Positions 10,133 to 20,416 are shown, counted from the first letter of the stretch. The stretch is DNA of 64,000 nucleotides from Breznakibacter xylanolyticus (GCF_003254275.1 NZ_QKZK01000014.1:48568-112567), one strand, 5' to 3'. Translations and numbers: made by a program. Notes: generated by a model not told the origin, from the letters alone.

Positions 10133-10750
10133 ATGCCAGGAATTATTGGAAAAAAAATCGGAATGACTTCCGTTTTCGGTGCCGATGGAAAAAGCTATCC
10201 ATGCACCGTTATCGAAGCTGGTCCTTGCATCGTTACCCAGGTGAAAACCCTGGATAACGACGGTTATGAGGCTGTACAGCTGGCGTTTGACGACAAAAAA
10301 GAGAAGAACACTACTAAACCTATGGTAGGCCACTTCCAAAAGGCGGGAACAGAACCCAAAGCCAAACTGGTTGAATTCAAAGGATTCGAGCAGGCTTTGA
10401 ACCTGGGTGATGTCATCTCGGTTGACCTTTTTGAAGAAAATTCTTTTGTAGACATCACCGGTGTTTCAAAAGGAAAAGGTTTCCAAGGTGTAGTAACCCG
10501 TCACGGGTTCGGTGGTGTCGGTGGTCAAACCCACGGTCAGCACAACCGAGGAAGAGCTCCTGGATCTGTTGGTGCATCATCATTCCCCTCACGAGTATTC
10601 CCGGGGATGCGCATGGCAGGCCGTACAGGTGGCGATAATGTAAAGGTGGAAAACCTGAGAGTGTTAAAAGTGATCCCTGAAAACAACCTGATCGTCGTGA
10701 AAGGATCTGTTCCGGGAGCTAAGGGTTCATATCTAATTATCGAGAAGTAA
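10133..10750 (+). CDS. rplC: 50S ribosomal protein L3
   Basis: 205 residues, uL3, an early-assembly protein that reaches toward the peptidyl-transferase centre. Recognised by [20 protein letters not shown] at the N-terminus and by the central loop [15 protein letters not shown] followed by [20 protein letters not shown]. Its stop codon overlaps the rplD start by one base (TAATG), so the two are probably translationally coupled. Confidence 0.98.
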   Translation: MPGIIGKKIGMTSVFGADGKSYPCTVIEAGPCIVTQVKTLDNDGYEAVQLAFDDKKEKNTTKPMVGHFQKAGTEPKAKLVEFKGFEQALNLGDVISVDLFEENSFVDITGVSKGKGFQGVVTRHGFGGVGGQTHGQHNRGRAPGSVGASSFPSRVFPGMRMAGRTGGDNVKVENLRVLKVIPENNLIVVKGSVPGAKGSYLIIEK

Positions 10751-11379
10751 TGGAACTGAACGTAGTCAATATTAACGGAAAAGAGACCGGAAGAAAAGTT
10801 GAATTACCTGATTCAATTTTTGGCGTAGAGCCCAATGATCATGCGATCTACCTGGATGTGAAACAATTTTTGGCTCACAAGCGTCAGGGAACTAGCAAGT
10901 CGAAACAGCGTAACGAAGTTTCCGGCAGTACGCGCAAACTGAAAAAGCAAAAGGGCACCGGCGGTGCACGTGCAGGTAGCATTAAGTCGCCCGTGTTTCG
11001 TGGTGGAGGCCGTATTTTTGGTCCCGAACCCCGCGATTACAGTTTCAAGCTGAACCGCAAACTCAAGCAATTGGCACGTAAGTCAGCATTGACTTACAAA
11101 GCAAAAAACAATGCCATTGTTGTTGTTGAAGATTTCACATTTGAAGCTCCCAAGACAAAAGAATTTGTGGCCATCCACAAAAACTTGAACCTCAGCGGTG
11201 CCAAGTCAACTTTTGTATTGAAAGAACAAAATGAGAACATCTATCTCTCATCGCGCAACGTAGAGAAATCGAAAGTTGTGACCATTAATGATCTGAATAC
11301 TTACGACATCATGAACGGCGGTAAGCTGGTATTCGTGGAGAGTTCAGTAGCTGAGTTGGGTAATTTGTTAAACGCATAA
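10750..11379 (+). CDS. rplD: 50S ribosomal protein L4
   Basis: 209 residues, uL4 of the nascent-peptide exit tunnel. The tunnel loop is present as [20 protein letters not shown], and a C-terminal globular part follows. In enterobacteria L4 represses its own operon by binding the leader; whether that holds here is unknown, and the leader before rpsJ is only 16 nt. Starts one base inside the rplC stop codon. Confidence 0.98.
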   Translation: MELNVVNINGKETGRKVELPDSIFGVEPNDHAIYLDVKQFLAHKRQGTSKSKQRNEVSGSTRKLKKQKGTGGARAGSIKSPVFRGGGRIFGPEPRDYSFKLNRKLKQLARKSALTYKAKNNAIVVVEDFTFEAPKTKEFVAIHKNLNLSGAKSTFVLKEQNENIYLSSRNVEKSKVVTINDLNTYDIMNGGKLVFVESSVAELGNLLNA

Positions 11380-11392
11380 GGAGACCATCAGG

Positions 11393-11683
11393 ATGAAAGT
11401 GATAATTAAACCCATCGTGACTGAGAAACAAAACCTTCAGTCTGAGAAGTACAACCGTTATGGTTTCCTCGTTGCCAAAGACGCCAACAAGCTTCAGATT
11501 AAAAAAGCGGTTGAGGAGCTTTACAATGTGACCGTTGAATCGGTAAATACGGTGTTAACACCCGGAAAAAACAAGTCTCGCTTCACCAAAGCAGGCGTGG
11601 TATCTGGACGTATTTACTCTGCAAAAAAAGCATTGGTTACCCTCAAGCAAGGCGATACAATTGATTTTTATAGCAATATTTAA
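11393..11683 (+). CDS. rplW: 50S ribosomal protein L23
   Basis: 96 residues, uL23 at the tunnel exit, docking site for trigger factor and SRP. Recognised by [20 protein letters not shown] near the start and the conserved [17 protein letters not shown]. An AAGGAG sequence (11378-11383) lies 9 nt before the ATG, one of few Shine-Dalgarno-like sites in this block. rplB follows after 5 nt. Confidence 0.97.
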   Translation: MKVIIKPIVTEKQNLQSEKYNRYGFLVAKDANKLQIKKAVEELYNVTVESVNTVLTPGKNKSRFTKAGVVSGRIYSAKKALVTLKQGDTIDFYSNI

Positions 11684-11688
11684 ATAAA

Positions 11689-12513
11689 ATGGCAGTACGT
11701 AAACTAAAGCCCACATCACCGGGGCAGAGACACAAAATTATTGGTGCATTTGACACGATTACCTCAAGTGTACCAGAAAAGTCTTTGTTGGAGCCTCTAA
11801 AAAAGACCGGCGGTCGTAACAACACCGGTAAAATGACCATGCGTTATATTGGAGGTGGCCATAAAAGAAAGTATCGCGTAATCGATTTTAAGCGTACCAA
11901 AGATGGCGTTGCAGCTACTGTGGAGTCGATTCAGTATGACCCTAACCGTAGTGCCCGTATCGCTTTGTTGGTATACGCCGACGGTGAAAAAAGGTATATT
12001 CTTGCTCCCAATGGGCTGCAGGTAGGCCGTGAGGTATTATCCGGTTCAGGTATTGCACCTGAGATTGGGAATGCCCTTCCGTTAAGTGATATTCCACTGG
12101 GTACCATTATTCACAACATAGAGTTGCGACCCGGTCAAGGTGGAATCATGGCTCGCAGTGCCGGTTCTTTTGCCCAGTTGGCTGCTCGTGAAGGCAATTA
12201 TGCCGTTATTAAATTACCTTCAGGTGAAACCCGCATGATTTTGACCACTTGTCGTGCCACTGTTGGTGCGGTGGGTAACTCCGATCACAGTTTGGAACGT
12301 TCCGGTAAAGCCGGTCGCAGCCGCTGGATGGGACGTCGTCCACGCGTACGAGGAGTGGTAATGAACCCAGTGGATCACCCCATGGGTGGTGGTGAAGGCC
12401 GTTCTTCAGGTGGTCACCCCAGATCACGCAAAGGTCTGTTGGCTAAAGGTTATAAGACCCGCGCTCCCAAGAAGGGTTCCAGCAAATACATTCTGGAAAG
12501 AAGGAAAAAGTAA
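11689..12513 (+). CDS. rplB: 50S ribosomal protein L2
   Basis: 274 residues, uL2, required for subunit association and peptidyl transfer. The conserved [13 protein letters not shown] motif holding the catalytically important histidine is present near residue 229, along with [16 protein letters not shown] and the basic C-terminus. The normal length for the family is about 273. No anomaly seen. Confidence 0.98.
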   Translation: MAVRKLKPTSPGQRHKIIGAFDTITSSVPEKSLLEPLKKTGGRNNTGKMTMRYIGGGHKRKYRVIDFKRTKDGVAATVESIQYDPNRSARIALLVYADGEKRYILAPNGLQVGREVLSGSGIAPEIGNALPLSDIPLGTIIHNIELRPGQGGIMARSAGSFAQLAAREGNYAVIKLPSGETRMILTTCRATVGAVGNSDHSLERSGKAGRSRWMGRRPRVRGVVMNPVDHPMGGGEGRSSGGHPRSRKGLLAKGYKTRAPKKGSSKYILERRKK

Positions 12514-12533
12514 CGTGTTAAATTGATTCAATT

Positions 12534-12803
12534 ATGAGCAGATCGTTAAAAAAAGGCCCATATATTAATTTCAAGCTCGAGAAAAAGGTGTTGACCCAAA
12601 ACGAGTCTGGAAAAAAATCGGTGATTAAAACATGGGCGAGGGCTTCAATGATTTCGCCCGAATTCGTGGGACACACGATTGCCGTACACAACGGTAATAA
12701 GTTTATTCCTGTGTATGTCACCGAAAATATGGTAGGTCATAAGCTGGGCGAGTTTGCACTGACCCGTACATTCCGCGGTCATGGTGGAAACAAAAAGAAA
12801 TAA
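12534..12803 (+). CDS. rpsS: 30S ribosomal protein S19
   Basis: 89 residues, uS19 of the 30S head. Family markers are [34 protein letters not shown] and [16 protein letters not shown]. Sits in the standard rplB-rpsS-rplV order. Normal length. Confidence 0.97.
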   Translation: MSRSLKKGPYINFKLEKKVLTQNESGKKSVIKTWARASMISPEFVGHTIAVHNGNKFIPVYVTENMVGHKLGEFALTRTFRGHGGNKKK

Positions 12804-12837
12804 ACGCCCGCAGTTTTAAATTATTAAAGAACAAAAA

Positions 12838-13245
12838 ATGGGTGCAAGAAAAAGAATAGCTGCCGAAAAAGCCAAAGAAGCCCGCAAGAGCGTTGCTTTT
12901 GCCAAGCTTCAGGATGTGCCGACTTCGCCCCGAAAAATGCGCCTGGTGGCCGACATGATTCGAGGTAAAGAAGTGAACCTGGCTCTTGATATGTTGAAGT
13001 TTTCGACCAAAGAAGCTTCACGTCGTGTTGAAAAATTATTGTTGTCTGCAATCGCTAACTGGAAGGAAAAAAACCAAGGGGTTCGCATGGAAGATGCTAA
13101 CCTGGTGGTGAAAACCATTCATGTAGATTCAGGTCGGATGCTGAAACGACTGAGACCCGCCCCACAAGGCCGTGCTCACCGGATTCGCAAGCGGTCCAAC
13201 CATGTGACAATTCATGTTGATAGCAAAGTTTCTAACGAAAATTAA
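12838..13245 (+). CDS. rplV: 50S ribosomal protein L22
   Basis: 135 residues, uL22, whose beta-hairpin lines the exit tunnel. Recognised by [20 protein letters not shown] and the hairpin and tail [19 protein letters not shown]. The N-terminus carries a short extra basic stretch ([20 protein letters not shown]) common in Bacteroidetes. rpsC follows after 11 nt. Confidence 0.97.
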   Translation: MGARKRIAAEKAKEARKSVAFAKLQDVPTSPRKMRLVADMIRGKEVNLALDMLKFSTKEASRRVEKLLLSAIANWKEKNQGVRMEDANLVVKTIHVDSGRMLKRLRPAPQGRAHRIRKRSNHVTIHVDSKVSNEN

Positions 13246-13256
13246 TTACGAGCTAA

Positions 13257-13964
13257 ATGGGACAAAAAATTAATCCTATCAGTAACAGATTGGGTATCAT
13301 CCGCGGATGGGACTCCAATTGGTATGGCGGAAAAAACTATGGTGACAAGATTTTAGAAGATGTCAACATCCGCAAATACCTGAACGCTCGTTTGGCAAAA
13401 GCCAGCTTATCAAAGATTGTCATTGAGCGGACCCTTAAATTAGTAACCATTACCGTTTACACGGCTCGTCCCGGTATCATTATCGGAAAAGGCGGACAAG
13501 AGGTGGACAAACTGAAAGAAGAGTTGAAGAAACTTACCGACAAGGAAGTTCAAATCAATATCTTCGAAGTGAAGCGTCCCGAGTTAGATGCGATTATTGT
13601 AGCCAATAACATCGCTCGTCAGCTCGAAGGTCGTATTGCTTACCGTCGTGCCGTTAAAATGGCCATTGCCTCTACCATGCGGATGGGAGCAGAAGGAATC
13701 AAGATTATGATTTCCGGTCGTTTGAACGGAGCCGAAATGGCTCGTAGCGAGATGTACAAAGAGGGACGTACTCCTTTGCATACATTCCGTGCCGATATCG
13801 ATTATGCAAAAGCAGAAGCCTTGACCAAAATGGGTCTGCTCGGTATCAAAGTATGGATTTGCAAAGGTGAAATTTACGGCAAGCCTGATTTGTCACCAAA
13901 TGTGAATGCCGCTGCAAAAGAGCCCCGCAAAACCGGAGGTGGTGCTAAAAAAAGAAGAAAGTAA
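13257..13964 (+). CDS. rpsC: 30S ribosomal protein S3
   Basis: 235 residues, uS3, part of the mRNA entry channel. The KH RNA-binding motif is clear ([17 protein letters not shown]), followed by the C-terminal domain with [18 protein letters not shown]. The end is lysine-rich (GGGAKKRRK). Normal length for the phylum. Confidence 0.98.
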   Translation: MGQKINPISNRLGIIRGWDSNWYGGKNYGDKILEDVNIRKYLNARLAKASLSKIVIERTLKLVTITVYTARPGIIIGKGGQEVDKLKEELKKLTDKEVQINIFEVKRPELDAIIVANNIARQLEGRIAYRRAVKMAIASTMRMGAEGIKIMISGRLNGAEMARSEMYKEGRTPLHTFRADIDYAKAEALTKMGLLGIKVWICKGEIYGKPDLSPNVNAAAKEPRKTGGGAKKRRK

Positions 13965-13996
13965 TCATCCGTTAACCGTTAACAGATTCAGTAGCG

Positions 13997-14428
13997 ATGT
14001 TACAACCGAAAAAAGTAAAGTTTAGAAGAGTGCAAAAAGGAAAAATGAAGGGGATTGCCCACCGCGGGCATGAACTTGCATTCGGTTCCTTTGGCATCAA
14101 AGCCTTGCAAAGCAAGTGGATCACCGGCCGACAAATTGAAGCTGCGCGTATTGCCGTTACGCGTTACATGCAGCGTCAGGGTCAAATCTGGATCCGAATA
14201 TTTCCTGATAAACCCATTACCAAAAAACCAGCCGAGGTTCGGATGGGTAAAGGTAAAGGTTCTCCCGAAGGGTTTGTGGCACCTGTAACGCCTGGTCGCA
14301 TTATTATTGAGTGCGACGGAGTATCTTACGATGTGGCAAAAGAAGCCTTGCGCTTGGCTGCTCAAAAGTTGTCAGTTACCACTAAGTTCATTGTGAGAAG
14401 GGATTTTGTTGAATCTACAAATGTTTAA
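13997..14428 (+). CDS. rplP: 50S ribosomal protein L16
   Basis: 143 residues, uL16, near the A-site tRNA and the last major 50S assembly step. Markers are [39 protein letters not shown] and the arginine-containing [16 protein letters not shown]. rpmC begins 2 nt after the stop, suggesting coupling. Confidence 0.98.
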   Translation: MLQPKKVKFRRVQKGKMKGIAHRGHELAFGSFGIKALQSKWITGRQIEAARIAVTRYMQRQGQIWIRIFPDKPITKKPAEVRMGKGKGSPEGFVAPVTPGRIIIECDGVSYDVAKEALRLAAQKLSVTTKFIVRRDFVESTNV

Positions 14429-14430
14429 GG

Positions 14431-14625
14431 ATGAAAGCCTCAGAGATTAAAGAAATGACTGTGAAAGAAATTGAGGAGAAAATTGAAGTTGAGCGTGCTC
14501 AAATGGTTCAATTGGAACTCAATCATGTCGTATCTCCGTTGGAAAATCCAATGAAGATTCGCAAAGCCCGTCGCAACATTGCACGATTAATGACGATTTT
14601 GAGTCAAAAACAGGTAAACGCATAA
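14431..14625 (+). CDS. rpmC: 50S ribosomal protein L29
   Basis: 64 residues, uL29 at the tunnel exit, a two-helix protein. Recognised by [18 protein letters not shown] and the C-terminal [18 protein letters not shown]. Standard position between rplP and rpsQ. Confidence 0.95.
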   Translation: MKASEIKEMTVKEIEEKIEVERAQMVQLELNHVVSPLENPMKIRKARRNIARLMTILSQKQVNA

Positions 14626-14635
14626 AACAATCAAG

Positions 14636-14893
14636 ATGGAAACCAGAAACCTCAGAAAAGAGCGGATTGGTGTTGTGGTTAGCAACAAAATGGACAAGTC
14701 TTTGGTCGTTGCCGTTGAAACTCGCGAAAAACACCCCATTTATGGTAAATTCGTAAAAAAGACTAAGAAGTTTCACGTACACGACGAAGCCAACACTTGT
14801 CAGGTAGGAGATACCATTTCAATAATGGAGACCCGCCCCCTGAGTAAAACCAAGCGTTGGAGATTAGTTGAAATCATTGAAAGAGCTAAGTAA
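14636..14893 (+). CDS. rpsQ: 30S ribosomal protein S17
   Basis: 85 residues, uS17, an OB-fold primary 16S rRNA binder. Markers are [39 protein letters not shown] and [16 protein letters not shown]. rplN starts 2 nt after its stop. Confidence 0.97.
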   Translation: METRNLRKERIGVVVSNKMDKSLVVAVETREKHPIYGKFVKKTKKFHVHDEANTCQVGDTISIMETRPLSKTKRWRLVEIIERAK

Positions 14894-14895
14894 TC

Positions 14896-15261
14896 ATGAT
14901 ACAGCAAGAATCCAGATTAATCGTTGCCGACAATAGTGGTGCCAAAGAAGTATTGTGTATTCGCGTCCTGGGTGGAACCGGGAAGCGTTATGCACGCGTA
15001 GGCGACCGTATTGTGGTAACCGTAAAGAGTGCCCTGCCGGCCAGTGATATGAAAAAAGGTACCGTAACCAAGGCAGTGGTTGTACGGACCAAAAAAGAGA
15101 CCAGACGCGCGGATGGTTCTTATATTCGCTTCGACGACAATGCCTGTGTGTTGATCAACAACACCGGTGATATGCGCGGAACCCGTATTTTCGGGCCCGT
15201 TGCTCGTGAGTTGCGTGACGGGTATATGAAAATTGTATCTTTGGCGCCTGAAGTACTTTAA
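14896..15261 (+). CDS. rplN: 50S ribosomal protein L14
   Basis: 121 residues, uL14 at the subunit interface. Recognised by [40 protein letters not shown] and [20 protein letters not shown]. First gene of the spc section; no promoter or terminator lies between rpsQ and rplN, so the S10 and spc parts are continuous. Confidence 0.98.
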   Translation: MIQQESRLIVADNSGAKEVLCIRVLGGTGKRYARVGDRIVVTVKSALPASDMKKGTVTKAVVVRTKKETRRADGSYIRFDDNACVLINNTGDMRGTRIFGPVARELRDGYMKIVSLAPEVL

Positions 15262-15280
15262 TCATTCAAAGATTTAAGAA

Positions 15281-15601
15281 ATGGGAAAATTACATATTAA
15301 AAAAGGCGACATTGTAATTGTGAATGCCGGCGAATCCAAAGGCCTTGAAGGCAAGGTATTGGAAGTATTTCCCGATAAGCAGCGTGCAGTGGTAGAAGGT
15401 GTGAACATGATTAAAAAACACACTAAACCCAACGCCGCCCACCCACAAGGTGGGATTATCGAGAAAGAAGCACCTGTTCACATTTCAAACCTCAATTTGA
15501 AAGACCCGAAAACCGGAAAAGCAACCCGCATCGGTCGTAAATTGAATAGTGACAATAATTTGGTTCGTTTTTCAAAAAAATCAGGGGAGGAGATTAAGTA
15601 A
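15281..15601 (+). CDS. rplX: 50S ribosomal protein L24
   Basis: 106 residues, uL24, an assembly initiator. The KOW motif is present ([20 protein letters not shown]) and the conserved [18 protein letters not shown] follows. The stop codon shares its last base with the rplE ATG (TAATG). Confidence 0.97.
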   Translation: MGKLHIKKGDIVIVNAGESKGLEGKVLEVFPDKQRAVVEGVNMIKKHTKPNAAHPQGGIIEKEAPVHISNLNLKDPKTGKATRIGRKLNSDNNLVRFSKKSGEEIK

Positions 15602-16158
15602 TGAGCTACACACCAGCATTGAAAAATCAGTATAAGGAGCAAATTATTCCTGCCCTGATGAAAGAGTTTGGCTATAGCACTGTGATGCAAGCTCCTAAAC
15701 TCGAGAAGATTGTGATCAACCAAGGTATTGGAGCTGCAGTGGCCGACAAGAAGTTGATAGAAATTGCTTCTAACGAATTATCAGCCATCACCGGTCAAAA
15801 ACCGGTGGCTTGTATGTCGAAGAAGGATATTTCAAACTTCAAGTTGCGTCGTAAAATGCCTATCGGAGTGCGCGTGACCTTGCGTCACGACCGCATGTAC
15901 GAATTTCTGGAGCGCTTGGTGCGTGTGGCTTTGCCCCGTATTCGTGACTTCAAAGGGATCAACAGCAAGTTGGATGGCCGTGGTAATTATACTTTAGGAA
16001 TTGAAGAGCAAATTATTTTTCCGGAAATTAATATCGATGGTATTAATAAAATAATGGGTATGAATATTACCTTTGTGACCTCTGGAAAAACAGATGAGGA
16101 AGCTTATGCGTTGTTGCGTGAGTTTGGTTTGCCTTTTAAAAACTTAAAAAAGAACTGA
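15601..16158 (+). CDS. rplE: 50S ribosomal protein L5
   Basis: 185 residues, uL5 of the central protuberance, binding 5S rRNA and the P-site tRNA. Markers are [40 protein letters not shown] and [19 protein letters not shown]. Start overlaps the rplX stop by one base, so it is probably translated by coupling. Confidence 0.98.
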   Translation: MSYTPALKNQYKEQIIPALMKEFGYSTVMQAPKLEKIVINQGIGAAVADKKLIEIASNELSAITGQKPVACMSKKDISNFKLRRKMPIGVRVTLRHDRMYEFLERLVRVALPRIRDFKGINSKLDGRGNYTLGIEEQIIFPEINIDGINKIMGMNITFVTSGKTDEEAYALLREFGLPFKNLKKN

Positions 16159-16162
16159 TTAT

Positions 16163-16432
16163 ATGGCTAAAGAATCAATGAAAGCCCGTGAAGTAAAAAG
16201 GGCTAAGCTGGTTGCCAAGTATGCTGAGAAACGCGCGAAGTTAATAGCCGAAGGCGATTACATCGGTTTGCAGAAGCTTCCTAAGAATGCATCACCTGTG
16301 CGTATGCACAATCGTTGCAAACTCACCGGACGTCCAAAAGGTTATATGCGCCAGTTTGGGCTCAGCCGTATCACATTCCGCGAAATGGCTTCGGCCGGCT
16401 TGATTCCCGGAGTGAGAAAAGCAAGTTGGTAA
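16163..16432 (+). CDS. rpsN: 30S ribosomal protein S14 (zinc-independent form)
   Basis: 89 residues, uS14 of the 30S head. This is the long form lacking the CxxC zinc-ribbon pairs (only one cysteine, in [20 protein letters not shown]), so it does not need zinc. The end, [18 protein letters not shown], is typical. Starts 4 nt after rplE. Confidence 0.97.
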   Translation: MAKESMKAREVKRAKLVAKYAEKRAKLIAEGDYIGLQKLPKNASPVRMHNRCKLTGRPKGYMRQFGLSRITFREMASAGLIPGVRKASW

Positions 16433-16468
16433 TTTATTTTTTTTATTAATTATAAGTGTTAAATATTG

Positions 16469-16484
16469 TCCCGACCAGTCGGGA
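16469..16484 (+). promoter_or_regulatory. Short hairpin in the rpsN-rpsH gap
   Basis: A perfect 6-bp stem (TCCCGA at 16469-16474, TCGGGA at 16479-16484) with loop CCAG stands 19 nt before the rpsH ATG, in an otherwise A/T-rich 71-nt gap. There is no T-run, so it is not a terminator. It might be a protein-binding or RNA-processing site in the spc transcript; function is inferred from position only. Confidence 0.45.
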
Positions 16485-16503
16485 TCAATTTAATCTTACT
16501 GAA

Positions 16504-16899
16504 ATGACAGATCCAATAGCAGATTTTCTGACCCGAGTCAGAAATGCCATCATGGCCCGACACAAAGTTGTCGAGATTCCCGCTTCCAATCTGAAAAAGG
16601 AGATCACCAAGATCCTCTTTGACAAAGGTTACATCCTGAACTACAAGTTCATTGATGATAACAAGCAGGGAGTTATTAAAATTGCTTTGAAATATGATGC
16701 AGCGTCGAAAGCACCTGCCATCAAAGCATTAAAACGAATCAGTACCCCCGGTTTGCGAAAATACACCGGCTACCGTACCCTACCCCGTGTTTTGAACGGG
16801 TTGGGTGTGGCCATCTTGTCAACCTCAAAAGGATTGATGACCGACAAGGAAGCTCGTGTACAGCAAGTAGGTGGTGAAGTATTGTGTTACGTATATTAA
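16504..16899 (+). CDS. rpsH: 30S ribosomal protein S8
   Basis: 131 residues from the ATG at 16504, matching the family length; a longer in-frame start at 16456 would add 16 residues read through the hairpin region and is rejected. uS8 binds 16S rRNA and, in enterobacteria, represses the spc operon. Markers are [40 protein letters not shown] and the end [16 protein letters not shown]. Confidence 0.97.
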   Translation: MTDPIADFLTRVRNAIMARHKVVEIPASNLKKEITKILFDKGYILNYKFIDDNKQGVIKIALKYDAASKAPAIKALKRISTPGLRKYTGYRTLPRVLNGLGVAILSTSKGLMTDKEARVQQVGGEVLCYVY

Positions 16900-16901
16900 T
16901 C

Positions 16902-16910
16902 AAAGGAGGA
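16902..16910 (+). promoter_or_regulatory. Strong Shine-Dalgarno site of rplF
   Basis: AAAGGAGGA ends 7 nt before the rplF ATG and would pair with CCTCC of the 16S rRNA 3' end. Most genes in this window have no such site, as is usual for Bacteroidetes, so this one stands out. Confidence 0.7.
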
Positions 16911-16917
16911 TAAAACT

Positions 16918-17469
16918 ATGTCAAGGATTGGAAAATTACCTATCTCAGTACCCTCCGGCGTCAACGTAACCATCAAAGAGAACGTGGTAACCGTAAAGGG
17001 TCCCAAAGGCGAATTGTCACAAAACATTCATCCAGATATCAATGTTTCGGTTGAAGGAAATGTGCTGACAGTAACCCGTCCGAGTGACGAAAAAGATCAC
17101 CGTTCCATGCACGGTCTTTACCGCGCATTGTTGAGCAATATGGTGATTGGTGTTTCACAAGGATTTACACAAAAGATGGAGCTGGTGGGTGTAGGTTATC
17201 GTGCCGCCTCAGCAGGCCAGATTTTGGAATTGTCTTTGGGCTATTCACACCCCATTCACATACAATTACCTACCGAAGTAAAGGTAGAGGCTGTGACTGA
17301 CAAAAAGAGTAACCCGATTATTACATTGGAAAGTGCCGATAAACAGCTGTTGGGACAGGTTTGCGCTAAGATTCGTTCATTGCGTAAGCCCGAGCCATAC
17401 AAAGGAAAAGGTATTCGCTTTGTGGGTGAGGTTGTTCGCAGAAAAGCTGGTAAATCTGCAAAAGTTTAA
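16918..17469 (+). CDS. rplF: 50S ribosomal protein L6
   Basis: 183 residues, uL6 near the sarcin-ricin loop. Two related alpha/beta halves are visible; markers are MSRIGKLPISVPSGVNVTI, ELVGVGYRAASAGQILELSL and the C-terminal KPEPYKGKGIRFVGEVVRRK. It is preceded by an unusually good Shine-Dalgarno sequence. rplR follows after 17 nt. Confidence 0.98.
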   Translation: MSRIGKLPISVPSGVNVTIKENVVTVKGPKGELSQNIHPDINVSVEGNVLTVTRPSDEKDHRSMHGLYRALLSNMVIGVSQGFTQKMELVGVGYRAASAGQILELSLGYSHPIHIQLPTEVKVEAVTDKKSNPIITLESADKQLLGQVCAKIRSLRKPEPYKGKGIRFVGEVVRRKAGKSAKV

Positions 17470-17486
17470 TGTTTAAAATTTGAGTT

Positions 17487-17843
17487 ATGTCTTTTTCTAA
17501 AATAGAACGCAGATTAAAAATCAAGCTTCGTATCCGCAAGAATCTTGCGGGTACGACCGAAAAACCCCGTTTGTCGGTCTATCGAAGCAACAAACAAATT
17601 TCTGTTCAGGTGATTGATGATGCTACCGGTCGTACGTTGGTGTCTGCATCTTCATTATGTAAATCAATTGCTGGTCAGCAAGGAAATAAAACCGAGAAAG
17701 CAGGCATGGTAGGCAAGTTGATTGCCGAAAAAGCTATGAGTGCCGGCATTACTACGGTGGTTTTCGATCGTAACGGATATTTGTATCACGGGAGAGTTAA
17801 ACAATTAGCAGAGTCAGCTCGCGAGGCCGGGCTTAAATTCTAA
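17487..17843 (+). CDS. rplR: 50S ribosomal protein L18
   Basis: 118 residues, uL18, one of the 5S rRNA-binding proteins. Recognised by [38 protein letters not shown] and the end [20 protein letters not shown]. Standard position between rplF and rpsE; 5 nt to rpsE. Confidence 0.97.
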   Translation: MSFSKIERRLKIKLRIRKNLAGTTEKPRLSVYRSNKQISVQVIDDATGRTLVSASSLCKSIAGQQGNKTEKAGMVGKLIAEKAMSAGITTVVFDRNGYLYHGRVKQLAESAREAGLKF

Positions 17844-17848
17844 CGACT

Positions 17849-18367
17849 ATGGCAGGAGATATTAAACGTGTAAAAACCAATAACGACCTGGAATTGAAAG
17901 ACAGGTTGGTGGCCATTAACCGTGTTACCAAGGTAACAAAAGGGGGTAGGACTTTTACCTTCTCTGCCATTGTGGTAGTTGGTAATGAAAATGGCGTTGT
18001 GGGCTGGGGTCTTGGTAAAGCAGGCGAAGTAACGGCTGCGATTGCTAAAGGCGTAGAGGCTGCAAAGAAGAACTTGATTAACGTACCCATTCACAAAGGG
18101 ACAATTCCTCATGATCAGGAAGCTCGATTTGGTGGATCATTTGTATTTATGAAGCCGGCCGCTCACGGTACCGGACTGACAGCAGGGGGTGCGATGCGTG
18201 CCGTGTTGGAAAGTGCCGGTGTTACAGACGTGTTGGCTAAATCAAAAGGATCATCAAACCCACACAACTTGGTGAAAGCGACCATCAATGCTTTGGCCGA
18301 ATTGCGTGATCCGCTTCAGGTTGCGATTCACCGAGGTGTATCAGTGGATAAAGTGTTTAACGGTTAA
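17849..18367 (+). CDS. rpsE: 30S ribosomal protein S5
   Basis: 172 residues, uS5, acting in mRNA unwinding and decoding accuracy. Markers are [20 protein letters not shown], the glycine-rich [20 protein letters not shown] and APIHKG-like [10 protein letters not shown]. Normal length. rpmD follows after 10 nt. Confidence 0.98.
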   Translation: MAGDIKRVKTNNDLELKDRLVAINRVTKVTKGGRTFTFSAIVVVGNENGVVGWGLGKAGEVTAAIAKGVEAAKKNLINVPIHKGTIPHDQEARFGGSFVFMKPAAHGTGLTAGGAMRAVLESAGVTDVLAKSKGSSNPHNLVKATINALAELRDPLQVAIHRGVSVDKVFNG

Positions 18368-18377
18368 AACAATCATC

Positions 18378-18554
18378 ATGGCAACAATTAAAGTTACACA
18401 GATTAAGAGTAAAATCGGTGCTACCAAACGTCAGAAAGCGACGTTAGAGGCATTGGGCCTGAAGAAAGTGAATGCAACTGTTGAGCACGAAGCTACTGCC
18501 TGTATTATGGGTATGGTAGATAAAGTGAACCACCTGGTTGCTGTAGTAAAGTAA
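18378..18554 (+). CDS. rpmD: 50S ribosomal protein L30
   Basis: 58 residues from the ATG at 18378, beginning MATIKVTQIKSKIGATKRQK, the usual length for uL30. A longer open frame running back to 18288 overlaps rpsE and is not coding. The conserved core RQKATLEALGLKKVNATVEH is present. Confidence 0.96.
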   Translation: MATIKVTQIKSKIGATKRQKATLEALGLKKVNATVEHEATACIMGMVDKVNHLVAVVK

Positions 18555-18585
18555 TTTGGGATAAACCAATTAGCGAATAGAAACA

Positions 18586-19032
18586 ATGGAATTAAATAAA
18601 TTAAAACCAGCATGCGGTTCTGTTCATTCAGAAAAACGCATCGGCCGCGGACAGGGGTCGGGTCACGGTGGCACGTCAACGCGTGGTCACAAAGGGGCTA
18701 AATCACGTTCAGGCTATTCAAAAAAGATTGGTTTCGAAGGAGGTCAAATGCCTTTGCAACGTCGTCTTCCCAAGTTCGGTTTTAACAACATTAACCGCAA
18801 AGAGTACAAAGCCATTAATATTGATGTTCTTCAGACATTGGCCGAAAGCAAAGGTGTTTCGGTGATTGACCCTGAAGTGTTGTATCAATCAGGTTTGGTA
18901 AGCCGTAACGACAAGGTGAAAATCTTGGGCGATGGCGCTTTGTCAGCTAAGTTAGAAGTAAAAGCACATGCTTTCTCTAAATCGGCTCAAACTGCAATTG
19001 AAGCAGTGAGTGGAACCGTTGTAAAACTGTAA
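18586..19032 (+). CDS. rplO: 50S ribosomal protein L15
   Basis: 148 residues, uL15, a late-assembly 50S protein. Recognised by the glycine-rich RIGRGQGSGHGGTSTRGHKG, FEGGQMPLQRRLPKFGFNN and the C-terminal KAHAFSKSAQTAIEAVSGT. secY begins 4 nt after its stop, as expected. Confidence 0.97.
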   Translation: MELNKLKPACGSVHSEKRIGRGQGSGHGGTSTRGHKGAKSRSGYSKKIGFEGGQMPLQRRLPKFGFNNINRKEYKAINIDVLQTLAESKGVSVIDPEVLYQSGLVSRNDKVKILGDGALSAKLEVKAHAFSKSAQTAIEAVSGTVVKL

Positions 19033-19036
19033 TGGA

Positions 19037-20398
19037 ATGAGGAAACTTGTTGAAACCATTCGGAATATATGGAAAATTGAGGATCTGAAAGCCCGGATCC
19101 TCACCACTTTAGGTTTGTTGCTTGTATACAGGCTCGGATCTTTTGTGGTTCTACCAGGTATTATCCCATCAGCATTGATAGATTCAAATCTTCAATCGCA
19201 AACCAATGATGGGGTAATGGGGCTATTGGACATGTTTTCAGGGGGTGCGTTTTCTAACGCATCCATTTTTGCATTGGGAATCATGCCCTATATCTCCGCA
19301 TCGATTGTGGTGCAGTTGATGGGGATTGCTGTTCCTTACTTTCAGCGTTTGCAACGCGAGGGGGAGAGTGGCCATCGTAAAATCAACCAAATCACACGTT
19401 ATTTGACCGTTGTCATTTTAATTCTTCAAGGCTTTGCGTATTTAGCTAACCTGAAAGCACAGGTGCCAGCTGCTGCATTTGCTGTTGACCCGAGCAGTTT
19501 CATGTTCAAGTTGACATCGATTGTGTTAATGGCAGCAGGGACCATGTTTGTGATGTGGGTTGGTGAACGCATCACCGATCGAGGTATTGGAAATGGCATT
19601 TCATTGATCATCATGGTGGGTATTATTGCACGTTTGCCGCATTCCGCTGTCGCTGAGTTTGCTTCGCGTACAGGTTTAGGTGCCTCAAACGGTGGCCCAG
19701 TGATGTTATTGATTGAATTGGTTATTTTATTCTTCGTTTTTGCAGGTACCATTTTGCTGGTACAGGGAACGCGTCGCATTCCGGTTCAGTATGCCAAGCG
19801 CATTGTAGGAAATAAACAGTATGGAGGTGTTCGTCAGTACATTCCTTTAAAAGTGAATGCTGCAGGTGTAATGCCAATCATTTTTGCACAGGCAATCATG
19901 TTTATTCCTATTACTGTGGCAGGTTTTGTTGACAGTGAAAGTGCAACCGGTTTTGCTGCCGTATTCGGCAATTTCGAAGGCTTTTGGTATAACTTTACGT
20001 TTGCAGTATTGATTATTGTCTTTACCTATTTTTATACTGCTATTACCATTAATCCTACACAAATGGCTGAAGATATGAAACGTAACGGAGGCTTTATTCC
20101 CGGCATTAAACCAGGACGTAAGACCGTTGAGTTTATTGATTCAGTGATGTCGAAGATTACTTTACCGGGATCAGTTTTCCTGGCTATTGTAGCTATTCTT
20201 CCGGCATTTGCGATGATGGCTGGTGTGGAGAGTTCATTTGCACAGTTCTATGGGGGTACTTCATTGTTGATCCTTGTGGGTGTTGTATTGGATACTTTGC
20301 AACAGGTTGAGAGTCATTTGTTGATGAGACATTATGACGGATTAATGAAATCGGGACGTATTAAAGGACGTACCGGTGGTGGTGCAGCTGTATATTAA
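19037..20398 (+). CDS. secY: Protein translocase channel subunit SecY
   Basis: 453 residues with ten hydrophobic membrane segments, the channel of the Sec translocon in the inner membrane. Markers are the N-terminal RNIWKIEDLKARILTTLGLL, MPYISASIVVQLMG, the cytoplasmic QRLQREGESGHRKINQITRY, RRIPVQYAKRIVG and IKPGRKTVEFI. All exported proteins in this window, including the T9SS cargo, would cross the inner membrane through it. Located between rplO and map in the spc section. Confidence 0.98.
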   Translation: MRKLVETIRNIWKIEDLKARILTTLGLLLVYRLGSFVVLPGIIPSALIDSNLQSQTNDGVMGLLDMFSGGAFSNASIFALGIMPYISASIVVQLMGIAVPYFQRLQREGESGHRKINQITRYLTVVILILQGFAYLANLKAQVPAAAFAVDPSSFMFKLTSIVLMAAGTMFVMWVGERITDRGIGNGISLIIMVGIIARLPHSAVAEFASRTGLGASNGGPVMLLIELVILFFVFAGTILLVQGTRRIPVQYAKRIVGNKQYGGVRQYIPLKVNAAGVMPIIFAQAIMFIPITVAGFVDSESATGFAAVFGNFEGFWYNFTFAVLIIVFTYFYTAITINPTQMAEDMKRNGGFIPGIKPGRKTVEFIDSVMSKITLPGSVFLAIVAILPAFAMMAGVESSFAQFYGGTSLLILVGVVLDTLQQVESHLLMRHYDGLMKSGRIKGRTGGGAAVY

Positions 20399-20416
20399 AA
20401 GAGGGGTAGGAACGAT

